Of a DNA stretch of 64,000 bases, positions 18,076-26,990 are shown in pieces. The stretch spans positions 1-64,000 of the forward strand of contig JAUYCY010000120.1 of assembly GCA_030692055.1 (NCBI GenBank), given 5' to 3'. Both the position numbers and the translations under genes were made by a program. The notes beneath the pieces are model-generated. The model was given only the letters and a program-made list of their open reading frames with translations, did no database searches and was not told where the DNA came from. The stretch is from Candidatus Omnitrophota bacterium (GTDB taxonomy: Bacteria > Omnitrophota > Koll11 > Duberdicusellales > 4484-171). Positions within the stretch are counted from its first letter, which is position 1. Each line of letters begins with the position of its first letter.

Positions 18076-19072
18076 AATTCTCCTCTGCCACAAATATCTT
18101 TTTGGCAATTTTTTGGAAATTTTTATCATACCACTCCGCAGTAATTCCTACCCCCTCCTTCAAGGAAATACGAGGTGTAAAGCCTAATCTTCTTAACTTT
18201 GAGATATCGGGACACCTGCGCAAAACTCCTCCTGGTGCAGGTTTTCCCGGGACGATGACAACGTCTTTGGCAAAATAATTTCCTACCATATGCGCAACCT
18301 CAGCAATGCTAACCTCTTCCATCGTACCGATATTATATATTTCTAAATGCATCCCTTTTTCGATAACCGTCATTAGTCCATTGATAAAATCCTCGATAAA
18401 AATAAAGGAGCGCGTTTGAGTCCCGTCTCCCTGAATAGGAAACTGCATCCGCCTTTCTTTATTGTCCTTACACATCTCTTTCATTCTCACGATAAACTGC
18501 GGTATAACATGCTCCTCTCCCATATCCGGACCATATACATTGTGGGGACGAAAAATTATAACCCGCTTAAGGTGCTTACGTCCGTAATTTATTGCCATAA
18601 GCTCGCTGATAATCTTACCTGCACCATATGAATAGCGCGGATTAAGCGGATCCGGAATAGAGAAAGCTACATTTTCGTTCGTGGGGATAACCCTTGGCGT
18701 CTGGTATACCTCGGAACTTGAAGCAACTATCAATTCCTCTACTCCTTCTTTAATGCAGCTGTCAATAACATTTATAATGCCCTTCACTCCTATTTCAAGC
18801 ACCAACTCAGGCTGGGTATAAAAAAATTCTGTCCCGTTCAAATAAGCAAGGTGACAGACGCTATCCATACCTCGGCAGGCCTCCTGCACAGCTTTGAGAT
18901 CTCTGATATCGGAGTTAATTATCTCTATTCTTCCGGAAATATCGCTTAAACGGCTGGCTGCTCCGCGTAAATCATTATCCAAAACCCGGATAAAACTTCC
19001 ACTTTTATAAAGACTGCGGACAAGTGCGCTGCCGATAAAACCTGTCCCTCCGGTAACAAGATACTTTTTCAA
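18068..19072 (-). CDS. NAD-dependent epimerase/dehydratase (extended SDR)
   Basis: A 334-residue extended SDR with GGTGFIGS at residues 8-15, SSSEVYQ with the catalytic Ser, YSYGAGK as the Tyr-Lys pair, and RPHNVYGPDMG for substrate contact. Similar proteins act as UDP-sugar 4-epimerases or 4,6-dehydratase relatives; specificity cannot be read from the sequence. The end overlaps the downstream methyltransferase start by eight bases, and the two may work on the same keto sugar. Confidence 0.82.
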   Translation of the reverse strand: MKKYLVTGGTGFIGSALVRSLYKSGSFIRVLDNDLRGAASRLSDISGRIEIINSDIRDLKAVQEACRGMDSVCHLAYLNGTEFFYTQPELVLEIGVKGIINVIDSCIKEGVEELIVASSSEVYQTPRVIPTNENVAFSIPDPLNPRYSYGAGKIISELMAINYGRKHLKRVIIFRPHNVYGPDMGEEHVIPQFIVRMKEMCKDNKERRMQFPIQGDGTQTRSFIFIEDFINGLMTVIEKGMHLEIYNIGTMEEVSIAEVAHMVGNYFAKDVVIVPGKPAPGGVLRRCPDISKLRRLGFTPRISLKEGVGITAEWYDKNFQKIAKKIFVAEENYE

Positions 19073-19081
19073 TTTCTCTCC

Positions 19082-19843
19082 TTAATATGCAGTTGTTTTA
19101 GGAATGCGCACTTGCGCCTTCTCTTTTTTGGAGCGCGGCATATGCTTCATTCCCCAGATAAACCAACGCATATATTCTTTAACCCAGGGACCTAATCTAA
19201 AAGATGATTCCCCCCCATATAAACGGTCAATCGAAATAATCGGCACCTCACCCAACTTCATTCCTGCCTGTTGGGATTTTATAGCAAGTTCAAAAATAAA
19301 AGCCCAGCCTATTGGCCTGGATTCCAAAACAATCTGCTCAAATACGTTTCTCTTAAACATCTTTATACCTGTAGTGGCGTCAGATAGCGCGCAACAGGCA
19401 ACAATTGAAAAAAGTTTATTTGCCAGCTGCGAAAGGAATCCTCCGAGCGCTGAACCACCTAATCTCCTTCCTCCGTAAGCATATCTTGTGCAACTTACCA
19501 GGTCGCAACCTTCGTCAAGAAGAGAAACCATGTCTTCTATTGCTAGAACAGGGCCAACCTCATCCGCGGCAAAAATCAGGATATATTCCCCTTGCGATAC
19601 CTTTACTCCCGAACGAACGGCATTAATCACGCCTTTTCCGAGGCTATTAAAGACAAGTTTAACATTGGCAAGACTATCCCGCAGATTCTTTACTACCGGA
19701 ACAGTATTATCTTCCGGGGAATCATAAATCACTAGAATTTCATGCGGGAAATCGAGCACTGCGCGCAAAATTTTTAGCATTATCCCGATATTTATGCCTT
19801 CGTTGCGCACCGGTATTAAAATGGATAATTTTATCTGAGACAT
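19082..19843 (-). CDS. GT2-family glycosyltransferase (polyprenyl-phosphate sugar synthase-like)
   Basis: A 253-residue GT-A enzyme. It opens with LSILIPVRNEG, has VIYDSPEDNT, and a FAADEVG motif in place of the usual DXD, as in a dolichol-phosphate-mannose-synthase-like subgroup; there is no C-terminal membrane tail. It may make a polyprenyl-phosphate sugar used by the GT-C proteins of this locus (inference). A run of seven C at 19210-19216 (G7 in the gene) keeps the frame open and encodes GlyGly. AGGGATG precedes the ATG. Confidence 0.82.
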   Translation of the reverse strand: MSQIKLSILIPVRNEGINIGIMLKILRAVLDFPHEILVIYDSPEDNTVPVVKNLRDSLANVKLVFNSLGKGVINAVRSGVKVSQGEYILIFAADEVGPVLAIEDMVSLLDEGCDLVSCTRYAYGGRRLGGSALGGFLSQLANKLFSIVACCALSDATTGIKMFKRNVFEQIVLESRPIGWAFIFELAIKSQQAGMKLGEVPIISIDRLYGGESSFRLGPWVKEYMRWFIWGMKHMPRSKKEKAQVRIPKTTAY

Positions 19844-19844
19844 T

Positions 19845-20951
19845 TCATCCCTTGGGTAAATTATCGCGGATCACCCCAGATATGTACCCCACTTGTCCTC
19901 TGGTAATATTAAAGCAAGACGGTAACCATAATCCGCTTTTAGAAATATTTATCGCATTAATGTATTTATTGTCTTTATCTAAATAAGGTTTCTGCCTATG
20001 TAAAGGATACCAAAAACAGCGATAACCGATATTATGTGATTTGAGGACGCACTCCAGTTTTTCTCTATTCTCTACTAAAATATCAGTCCACTGGGTTATT
20101 TCACCGTTATTATTCTTCAAAATACCGGGAAACTTAACGGATGGGCAATCTTGCAAAAATTCGCGGTACCAATTGTCTCTTTGCCTGGATTTCTTAAGGC
20201 GCCGAGAAAGTTTTTTCAGCTGGCCAAGCCCAACCGCTGCCTGTAGATTGGTAAATTTAAAGTTAAATCCTAAAACCGGATGTAAATCATTTCCACCGCT
20301 GCCTTGAATACGGCGGCCATGGTCTTTTAGCTCTAAAAGGCGGTAATATAATTTGGTATTATTTGTGGCGATCATACCGCCTTGTCCGGTAGTAATAGTC
20401 TTGTTCGGAGAAAATGAAAAACAACCCGCGTCGCCAAATGTACCCAGATAACGGCCGCGCCATTGAGAACCCAGGCCCTCAGTAGAGTCACTGACCAAAA
20501 ATAACCCTTTTTCTTTCGCTATAGCTTCCAGATATTTATAATCCGCGCCTCTGCCATTAACATCCACCGGAACAATGGCCCGCGTGCGATGGCTAATCAG
20601 AGATACAAGTTTTTCGAGATTAATGGTAAAACGCTGCGGCTCTATATCTACTAGCTTAACTGTTGCTCCGGTTAATCTGACTGCGTTAGCCGTAGCAATA
20701 AAAGTCAGGTCCGGAACAATCACCTCGTCTTGCGGGCCTATCCCCAGCCCCATTAATGCCAGCGTTAAAGCAGCTGTGCCGCTGGTTACAGCAACGCAAT
20801 GCGTTACTCCCAGTAGTTTAGCTATCTTAGTTTCAAAAAGTCGGCTGATATCGCCATCATTAATGTAATTACTCCGCAGGACCCTTAAAACTAATTCTAC
20901 TTCTTCTCTATCTGTTTCCGGAGCAAACCATGGTATCGATTTCCTACGCAT
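19845..20951 (-). CDS. DegT/DnrJ/EryC1/StrS-family PLP aminotransferase
   Basis: A 368-residue sugar aminotransferase. TSGTAAL binds PLP phosphate, Asp155 in SDSTEGLGS contacts the pyridine nitrogen, and Lys184 (FSPNKT) is the expected Schiff-base lysine, followed by TTGQGG. It should transfer an amino group from glutamate to a 3- or 4-keto nucleotide sugar. The neighbouring PglD-like acetyltransferase, one base upstream, suggests that the amine is then N-acylated, as in bacillosamine-type pathways. Confidence 0.88.
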   Translation of the reverse strand: MRRKSIPWFAPETDREEVELVLRVLRSNYINDGDISRLFETKIAKLLGVTHCVAVTSGTAALTLALMGLGIGPQDEVIVPDLTFIATANAVRLTGATVKLVDIEPQRFTINLEKLVSLISHRTRAIVPVDVNGRGADYKYLEAIAKEKGLFLVSDSTEGLGSQWRGRYLGTFGDAGCFSFSPNKTITTGQGGMIATNNTKLYYRLLELKDHGRRIQGSGGNDLHPVLGFNFKFTNLQAAVGLGQLKKLSRRLKKSRQRDNWYREFLQDCPSVKFPGILKNNNGEITQWTDILVENREKLECVLKSHNIGYRCFWYPLHRQKPYLDKDNKYINAINISKSGLWLPSCFNITRGQVGYISGVIRDNLPKG

Positions 20952-20952
20952 T

Positions 20953-21588
20953 TTATTTTACAAGTTTTTTTGCAGGTACCCCTGCCACTACGGAATTTAC
21001 CCCTACATCTTTCACCACAACCGCACCCGCACCGATAATCGAGTTACGACCTACGTGTACTTTGGGTAAGACTATAGCGCCTGCACCCACAAAAACATTA
21101 TCTTCAATCTTAACCGCTCCCAACAACATACTTCCTGGCGCAAGAGTACAAAAATTACCGACTACTGTATCGTGATGTACAACCGCATTAACATTTACCT
21201 TACAGGCAATTCCTATTTTTACCGAAGACATAATTTTTACCCCCTGCTGTACTAAACAACCCTCCCTTAAAATAGCAGAAGGAGAAACATGAGCATCTTT
21301 CGAAATTAAAGAGGCTAAAGATTTAATGCCATAATAAAAAGCTAACTTCCTTTTTTTCTCCGGAGGATCAATGGCGAGAATAATCTTTAAACCTTTGTAT
21401 TGCGTTACAATCTGCGGCCAATCGAAGTCTTCGCCCAAAAGAGGATACCCTAAAGTATCAACGTCTTTACGCGTATCGATAATACCGATAATATCAAACG
21501 CGGGGCTCTCTTCTATTAATTCGATAATTTCTTTATCTGCGCTTACCACGGCTACGGGTATCTTCTTACGGATTTCTTTTCTCTTCAT
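20953..21588 (-). CDS. PglD/NeuD-like sugar N- or O-acyltransferase
   Basis: An N-terminal Rossmann-like half (PVAVVSADKE, then IIGIIDTRKD) is followed by a left-handed beta-helix of hexapeptide repeats from about residue 90 to the end, with the catalytic-type His in VVHHDT. This matches PglD/NeuD enzymes that use acetyl-CoA. The ATG at 21588 overlaps the upstream stop as ATGA and has GAGG seven bases upstream; a longer GTG start at 21615 would overlap the dehydrogenase by 31 bases. The product is 211 residues. It probably acylates the amino sugar made by the DegT enzyme next door. Confidence 0.82.
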   Translation of the reverse strand: MKRKEIRKKIPVAVVSADKEIIELIEESPAFDIIGIIDTRKDVDTLGYPLLGEDFDWPQIVTQYKGLKIILAIDPPEKKRKLAFYYGIKSLASLISKDAHVSPSAILREGCLVQQGVKIMSSVKIGIACKVNVNAVVHHDTVVGNFCTLAPGSMLLGAVKIEDNVFVGAGAIVLPKVHVGRNSIIGAGAVVVKDVGVNSVVAGVPAKKLVK

Positions 21589-22796
21589 GTTTGTCCTCTT
21601 TGCGTTACTCCCCACAGGTCTACTACATCAACCGAACGCGGAATCTTTAAGCCTTTATAAGCAGAGTGTGGTACCCCTACAATAACTACTTGGCAAATCT
21701 TGATGAGTTTATCTTTAGAAATAAAGGTGGGGTCCTTCGCATACTCATCAGAGTACATCACAGTAGCTCCGTAAAACCTTAAAATCTTACCTAGCTTATA
21801 AGAAAGTGAATCTCTAATGTCATCAATATCTGCTTTAAAAGCCATTCCCAATATACCTACTTTTGTCTTACTTAGATCATATTTTTTTCTTAGTTTATCA
21901 ACGATAAAATTTGGAAGGCCCTCATTAACCATCATCGCAGCCTGACCAAGCAAGAAATTATTGCTATTGAAGGCAGTTAACTGCATAGTATCTTTCAGGA
22001 GGCACGGGCCAGCGGCGAATCCGGCTGTAGGAAGAGCTGCTACCCTACCATACTCCTCTATCATCACCTGGCGTAAACGGTTATAATCTACACCGAAATT
22101 TTCAGCAATCATATAGAATTGGTTAGTGACGGCAAATTGTATATATCTCCAAGAATTTGTAAAAAGTTTTACTAGCTCAGCTTCTCCCATAGAAGTTCTT
22201 ATAACCTTGGGACAAATAACCCTAAATAAACTAGCGACATCCTCTACAGCTTCGCTTGACAAACCAGCGACAATCTGCGGCAATACCGGTAACTCCTTAA
22301 CTGCGTAACCCTGTATAATCCTCTCCGGGCAATAAGCAATACGCCAATTTTTATCCTCCCCTAACAACTTCAACATCTGTTGGCAGGTGTGGGGATAAAC
22401 AGTACTGCGCACAATTATGGTCTGCTCACAGGATAAATATCCCTTAAGTTTCGAGATAAATTCTAGAAAAATGCGCGTCTTTGGATTAAAATACTCATCC
22501 ATTGGTGTCCCTACTGCAATAATAACATACCTAGCCTTCGCCGCTTCTCTTATATCATCTGTTATTTTAAGTCTTGCCTTCTGTAACACTTCTTTCAAAA
22601 TCGGCTCTGCACCATATTCGATAAATGGCATTACTCCTTTTTTGACTAGGTTGGCTTTCGCAATATCAACATCAAAAAGACATACTCGTTTTCCCGTATG
22701 TGCAAACACCAAACCCAAAGGCAAACCAACATGTCCTAATCCGCCAATAATGACTATGTCGTATGAAAAAACGTCTTTACTATTTCTTGTTCGCAT
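21585..22796 (-). CDS. UDP-glucose/GDP-mannose dehydrogenase-family nucleotide-sugar dehydrogenase
   Basis: A 403-residue NAD-dependent four-electron oxidase that converts a nucleotide hexose to its uronic acid. It has the Rossmann motif GGLGHVGLPLG, VGTPMDE, YCPERI and the catalytic cysteine Cys265 in GPCLLKDT. UDP-GlcNAc/ManNAc or UDP-Glc could be the substrate. The ATG at 22796 with GAGGGG nine bases upstream is preferred; the longer frame to 22847 would overlap the preceding membrane protein by 50 bases. The uronic acid product could be a target of the AsnB-type amidases here. Confidence 0.88.
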   Translation of the reverse strand: MRTRNSKDVFSYDIVIIGGLGHVGLPLGLVFAHTGKRVCLFDVDIAKANLVKKGVMPFIEYGAEPILKEVLQKARLKITDDIREAAKARYVIIAVGTPMDEYFNPKTRIFLEFISKLKGYLSCEQTIIVRSTVYPHTCQQMLKLLGEDKNWRIAYCPERIIQGYAVKELPVLPQIVAGLSSEAVEDVASLFRVICPKVIRTSMGEAELVKLFTNSWRYIQFAVTNQFYMIAENFGVDYNRLRQVMIEEYGRVAALPTAGFAAGPCLLKDTMQLTAFNSNNFLLGQAAMMVNEGLPNFIVDKLRKKYDLSKTKVGILGMAFKADIDDIRDSLSYKLGKILRFYGATVMYSDEYAKDPTFISKDKLIKICQVVIVGVPHSAYKGLKIPRSVDVVDLWGVTQRGQT

Positions 22797-22797
22797 T

Positions 22798-24153
22798 TCA
22801 AAATACCCCTCTTTCTTTAAAGATACGACTGGCCTTATGGATACCATTCGCTGCCATTAAGATTATTATGGGTAAAATCGGTATAGAATACCGCGTCATC
22901 GTTTCAAAAAAAATAAAGAATAAGTTCCAATATAAAAATAAGATGATAACTGGTAAAAAATAAGAAGTTCTCGTTATGCTGGTAAATATGCCTATAAGCG
23001 AAAGGATAATAATCAATATCGAAACAAATAAAATAAAGGATTTTAGAAATAGTTTTATCTTTGCATTTTTTATACTTTCTTTACTGTGCAATAACTCGCC
23101 GAATGTTTCTTTTACGCCATATAAATAACAATAACTTCCGATATAAAGCCTGCCAAATTTATAAGGTAAAATTCTGATTAGGCCTATGGGGTCACTAATG
23201 ATATTCTTTATCGCTTCTTTCCTCATTTCTCTTATTAGAAGGTAACTAAAAATATCAAATTTTGCAGATTTTTCTTCTATGGTTTTTCCGTACTTTTTTC
23301 TTATTTTTACCGATAAACGGCCGCTTAAATCGTCTCCCGCTTTTATCGTCAAAGAATTATCGCCGTAACCACTACCAGGTATATAAGTACCACCCCAAAG
23401 GCTACTCATCATCTGAACAGGAATAAAATATCCGGTATATCTGTAATTACGATATATCCATATCCCTACAATTAAAATAAAGGGTATTAAGAAAAATAAA
23501 GCCGCTCTTAAAATCTTTCTCCAATTATAGAAAAAGAAGAGCATAATAATAGAAAAAAATGGCAGAAGTAATACTACCGGCCTCGTCAATGCAGCAATAC
23601 CTAAAAGTATACCCAACAAGATAAAATATCGTACTTTATGGACCTGAAGGGAAACAATAGCCAAGTAAACAGATAGCGTGATTAAAAAGGCTGTTAGCGT
23701 CTCGGTCAGCAAAGGAAAGGACTGACAGATGAAGACGGGATGAATCGCCGTAATAAGAGCCGCCAAAATTCCCACATTTTTATCAAATAAAATACGGCCT
23801 ATTTTATATACCAATAGACAAATGAACGCAGTAAGAAGCACCTGCGCCAGTTGTACTGCTATAATCTTTTCTCCGAACAACAAATAGACAAGAAAAATAA
23901 AAAAGGGGTAACCCGGCGCTCTCTGCACGTTAACCATCTTGCCGTCTAAGCTAAAAATTCCCTTATGGAGCAAATTTTTAGCCAGTAGATTGTAATGGAT
24001 TGCATCCGATTCAACGGGGCCGGCGTTATAATTAATTATAAAAAATATTTGCAATAAAACTGAAAGTAGCATTATTAAAATTATAGTAGTATTATTTCTA
24101 AAAAAACTATTCATAATCACTCTATCATTTTCCTTGTTGTCAAGATTTTTCAT
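22798..24153 (-). CDS. GT39/ArnT-like GT-C membrane glycosyltransferase
   Basis: A 451-residue protein with about ten hydrophobic segments. The first loop contains ESDAIHY near residues 40-46 (catalytic Asp position), then QRAPGYPFF, and LLTETLTAF follows, all common to ArnT/PMT-type enzymes that transfer sugars from polyprenyl phosphate on the extracytoplasmic side. A soluble loop of about 100 residues lies in the second half (WGGTYIPGSGYG). ATGA overlap with the downstream radical SAM gene. Confidence 0.78.
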   Translation of the reverse strand: MKNLDNKENDRVIMNSFFRNNTTIILIMLLSVLLQIFFIINYNAGPVESDAIHYNLLAKNLLHKGIFSLDGKMVNVQRAPGYPFFIFLVYLLFGEKIIAVQLAQVLLTAFICLLVYKIGRILFDKNVGILAALITAIHPVFICQSFPLLTETLTAFLITLSVYLAIVSLQVHKVRYFILLGILLGIAALTRPVVLLLPFFSIIMLFFFYNWRKILRAALFFLIPFILIVGIWIYRNYRYTGYFIPVQMMSSLWGGTYIPGSGYGDNSLTIKAGDDLSGRLSVKIRKKYGKTIEEKSAKFDIFSYLLIREMRKEAIKNIISDPIGLIRILPYKFGRLYIGSYCYLYGVKETFGELLHSKESIKNAKIKLFLKSFILFVSILIIILSLIGIFTSITRTSYFLPVIILFLYWNLFFIFFETMTRYSIPILPIIILMAANGIHKASRIFKERGVF

Positions 24154-25553
24154 ACAACGCTTTTAGATAATTCAAAGATAGCGTCCCAAATCCATCTAAG
24201 TTCATAAAAGGAGTTAATCCCAGATAAAATTTGAAGAATTTTTTTAGGACGGAAATAGAATTCTTTATAACTTTTTTTGTAATATTTAATTATCTCTTTT
24301 GTATCCATACCATTGAGCCTATAGTATACCTTACCGCCATAAAAACCTTTTGCTATCCCACTCTCCAAGTCCTCAAAGAACTCTCCTTTATTTTTAATAA
24401 GCTCGTATAGTTCTGTACCGGGCAAGGGTATTGTAATCATGAAATTAGCGATATCAGGATTCATCCTGATAGCGAAATCTATTGTCTTTTGCATGGATTG
24501 AACCGTATCATTTGGTAATCCAAACATAAAATTTCCATAAACTTTAATTCCATATTTTTTAAATAATTTTGTTGCTTCCAATACTTTATTCAAATTTAGA
24601 TTTTTTTTGATTCTCTTCTGAATAAGATCATCTCCGGATTCAACGCCTATCGAAACCTTAAAAACTCCAGATTCTTTCATTTTACTTATCAATTCTTCAC
24701 TTAATAAATCTGCCCTAACGCCATTTTGTAGGTTGATATACAGATTAAATCTCCTATTCAAAATCTCATCAAAGAGCTGATGTGCATACCTAATATCTAA
24801 AGTTAAATTGTCATCTAAAATATCGATTTGTTTAATCCCAAAGCGATATACTTGTTGCTCAATTTCATTAATGACGTTTTCTACCGACCTAAATCTATAA
24901 ACTGCTTGAAAAATATTCTTGTTGCAATATATACACTGATAAGGACAACCCCTGCTAGCTAAAATAACCCCTACAGGCCTGCCTCGCGCGCGTGATTTAT
25001 ATAACGAAAGGTCCGGAAGTAATTCAAGTGCTGGGAAAGGAAGAACGTCTAAATTTTTTATCAATTGCCTAGGAGGATTTTTAAAAGTTCTATTTTCTAG
25101 CTTGTAATATACCCCCTTTACATCTTGAAAGGGATTTCCCATTTTATTTTCTACATTCTGAACAATTTCTAAAAAAGTTTCCTCCCCTTCTCCTATGCAA
25201 ACGCCATCAAATGGAAAATCATTAATGCAAATTTCTGGAACAGAAGAGGGATGTGGACCACCAGCGATATAAATCGCATCTGGAAGGTTTAATTTTAGAA
25301 ATTTCACTAAGCTGAATGCGGCAATCGCAGAAACAACATTAAAAGATATACCTATTATTTTTGTTTCCTTATCTATCCTATCCAGAATTTTCTGTTCGCT
25401 TAATTGCTCAATATTGGCGTCAATTAACAAACACTCTAAGCCATTTTTTTTAAGAAATGCGGCTAAGTAAGCGATACCCAAAGGCGGTTCTATGGTAGCC
25501 TTATTTATGCCACTTGCTCCAGAAACATTGGGATTTATAATAACCGTTTTCAT
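24150..25553 (-). CDS. Cobalamin-binding-domain radical SAM protein
   Basis: A 467-residue protein with an N-terminal B12-binding-like fold (PPLGIAYLAAFL, GGPHPSSVPE, GEGEE) and a radical SAM TIM barrel bearing Cys203, Cys207 and Cys210 in CPYQCIYC. The canonical DxHxxG cobalamin motif is not visible, as in many members of this class. Such enzymes carry out C-methylation or other difficult C-H chemistry; the substrate here is unknown. Four such proteins occur in this window, so radical chemistry on a glycan or lipid carrier is likely. Confidence 0.85.
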   Translation of the reverse strand: MKTVIINPNVSGASGINKATIEPPLGIAYLAAFLKKNGLECLLIDANIEQLSEQKILDRIDKETKIIGISFNVVSAIAAFSLVKFLKLNLPDAIYIAGGPHPSSVPEICINDFPFDGVCIGEGEETFLEIVQNVENKMGNPFQDVKGVYYKLENRTFKNPPRQLIKNLDVLPFPALELLPDLSLYKSRARGRPVGVILASRGCPYQCIYCNKNIFQAVYRFRSVENVINEIEQQVYRFGIKQIDILDDNLTLDIRYAHQLFDEILNRRFNLYINLQNGVRADLLSEELISKMKESGVFKVSIGVESGDDLIQKRIKKNLNLNKVLEATKLFKKYGIKVYGNFMFGLPNDTVQSMQKTIDFAIRMNPDIANFMITIPLPGTELYELIKNKGEFFEDLESGIAKGFYGGKVYYRLNGMDTKEIIKYYKKSYKEFYFRPKKILQILSGINSFYELRWIWDAIFELSKSVV

Positions 25554-25569
25554 TTATCGACCAGTTTCA

Positions 25570-26988
25570 TTATATAATTTTACGCGCGATAACGACTATA
25601 TTTAAACCAAACCTAAACGGATTAACTGAATCTATCAAATTAACTAGCGGAATTACTTCATTGTAATACTTTAGATTTCTAAGAGGTATTACTTTTTTTC
25701 TAAGAATATTGCCATACCAGAACCAAGATAATACACCTAAAGTATTAAACATAAACACCTTGTCTACAGTAAAACCGAGATTGCTAAAAATATGCGTTAT
25801 CTCTTTTTGAGAATATCTTCGGTAGTGATTGGCATGCTTATCGAGAGAATTGTATAAAAATTTATGATGCGGACCGACAAATATAAAAATACCATCCTTC
25901 CGTAATACGCTGTACATAAATTTTATTGCCTCTATTTCATTCTGAATATGCTCAAGAACATTAATAGATAAAATCGTATTCACCTCATATTGTTTTATAA
26001 TTTTTTGATGAGAATTATCAAGTAAATCAATCTTAAGTACTTTTAGATGCTTGTAATCACTGAAATCTTTCCTTAACTTTTCCAAGTATTCATCAACGAT
26101 ATCCGATAATATCAACTGATTCTTATTTAATAAAAATTTCGAAAATGTCCCCAGGCCAGAACCTACCTCCCATATCTTATCTCCCAGATAGTTTTCTATA
26201 TGGCTAAAAAACCATCTGTTGTACCGATCTAAAACATACATATTATCCAGCCAAATCCTCTCAACGTGCTTATGGGGAACTTTTTGTTTCGCGACTTTCT
26301 TCCAGTTATCACGCAACCATTCTTTTATTATTCTATTCAAGAATTTTACGCCATGTTTTATTACCTTTGATTTCGAGAATCCAGACTTCCTGACCCTTTC
26401 GTGACTAGGGATTTCTACTATTTTCATTCCGGCCCTTAAGGTATTTACCAATAATTCTATCTCTATCTCAAAATCTCTGGAGGTATATTCAAATTTTTTA
26501 AAAATCTCGCTTTGAAAGGCCTTGTACCCATTTAAGGCATCCGAAAGATATCTATTATATAAAAGCCCAAAAACCAAAGTTAATACTATATTACCAAAAG
26601 CTCTAACTCGAGTATATTCATCGCTGCTACCATATATTCTTGAACCGATAACAAGACCAGCGCCTTTCTCGAGTGTATCAATGAATAAAGGTATATCCTC
26701 CGGACGATGGGAACAATCAGCATCCATCATAACTAGATATTCTCCAGTGGCTACCTCAAAACCAGAAATTAACGCGTAACCTTTACCTGGTTTTCTTAAA
26801 TTATTTACGACCTTTACATTCTTAGACCTCGCAATAACTGCAGTTTTATCTTTAGAATGGTCATCTACTACAATAACTTCAAACTGATAATTCTTCATCG
26901 TGGTGGTTATTTTCGAAATCTCGTCAAGCAAATACCCAATGTTATTCTCTTCATTCATTGCCGGAATAATAACTGAAACTTTCTTCAT
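25570..26988 (-). CDS. GT2 glycosyltransferase-SAM methyltransferase fusion
   Basis: A 472-residue two-domain protein. Residues 1-215 form a GT2 domain (VSVIIPAMNEE, VVDDHSKDKT, DXD as Asp89-Ala-Asp91, VIGSR), like polyprenyl-phosphate mannose synthases. Residues 245-472 form a class I methyltransferase (IWEVGSGLGTF at 272-282, SINVLEHI, then HYRRYS). A basic linker joins them. The fusion suggests that one enzyme transfers a sugar and methylates it, or methylates the lipid acceptor. The frame runs cleanly through the junction. Confidence 0.85.
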   Translation of the reverse strand: MKKVSVIIPAMNEENNIGYLLDEISKITTTMKNYQFEVIVVDDHSKDKTAVIARSKNVKVVNNLRKPGKGYALISGFEVATGEYLVMMDADCSHRPEDIPLFIDTLEKGAGLVIGSRIYGSSDEYTRVRAFGNIVLTLVFGLLYNRYLSDALNGYKAFQSEIFKKFEYTSRDFEIEIELLVNTLRAGMKIVEIPSHERVRKSGFSKSKVIKHGVKFLNRIIKEWLRDNWKKVAKQKVPHKHVERIWLDNMYVLDRYNRWFFSHIENYLGDKIWEVGSGLGTFSKFLLNKNQLILSDIVDEYLEKLRKDFSDYKHLKVLKIDLLDNSHQKIIKQYEVNTILSINVLEHIQNEIEAIKFMYSVLRKDGIFIFVGPHHKFLYNSLDKHANHYRRYSQKEITHIFSNLGFTVDKVFMFNTLGVLSWFWYGNILRKKVIPLRNLKYYNEVIPLVNLIDSVNPFRFGLNIVVIARKII

Positions 26989-26990
26989 CT

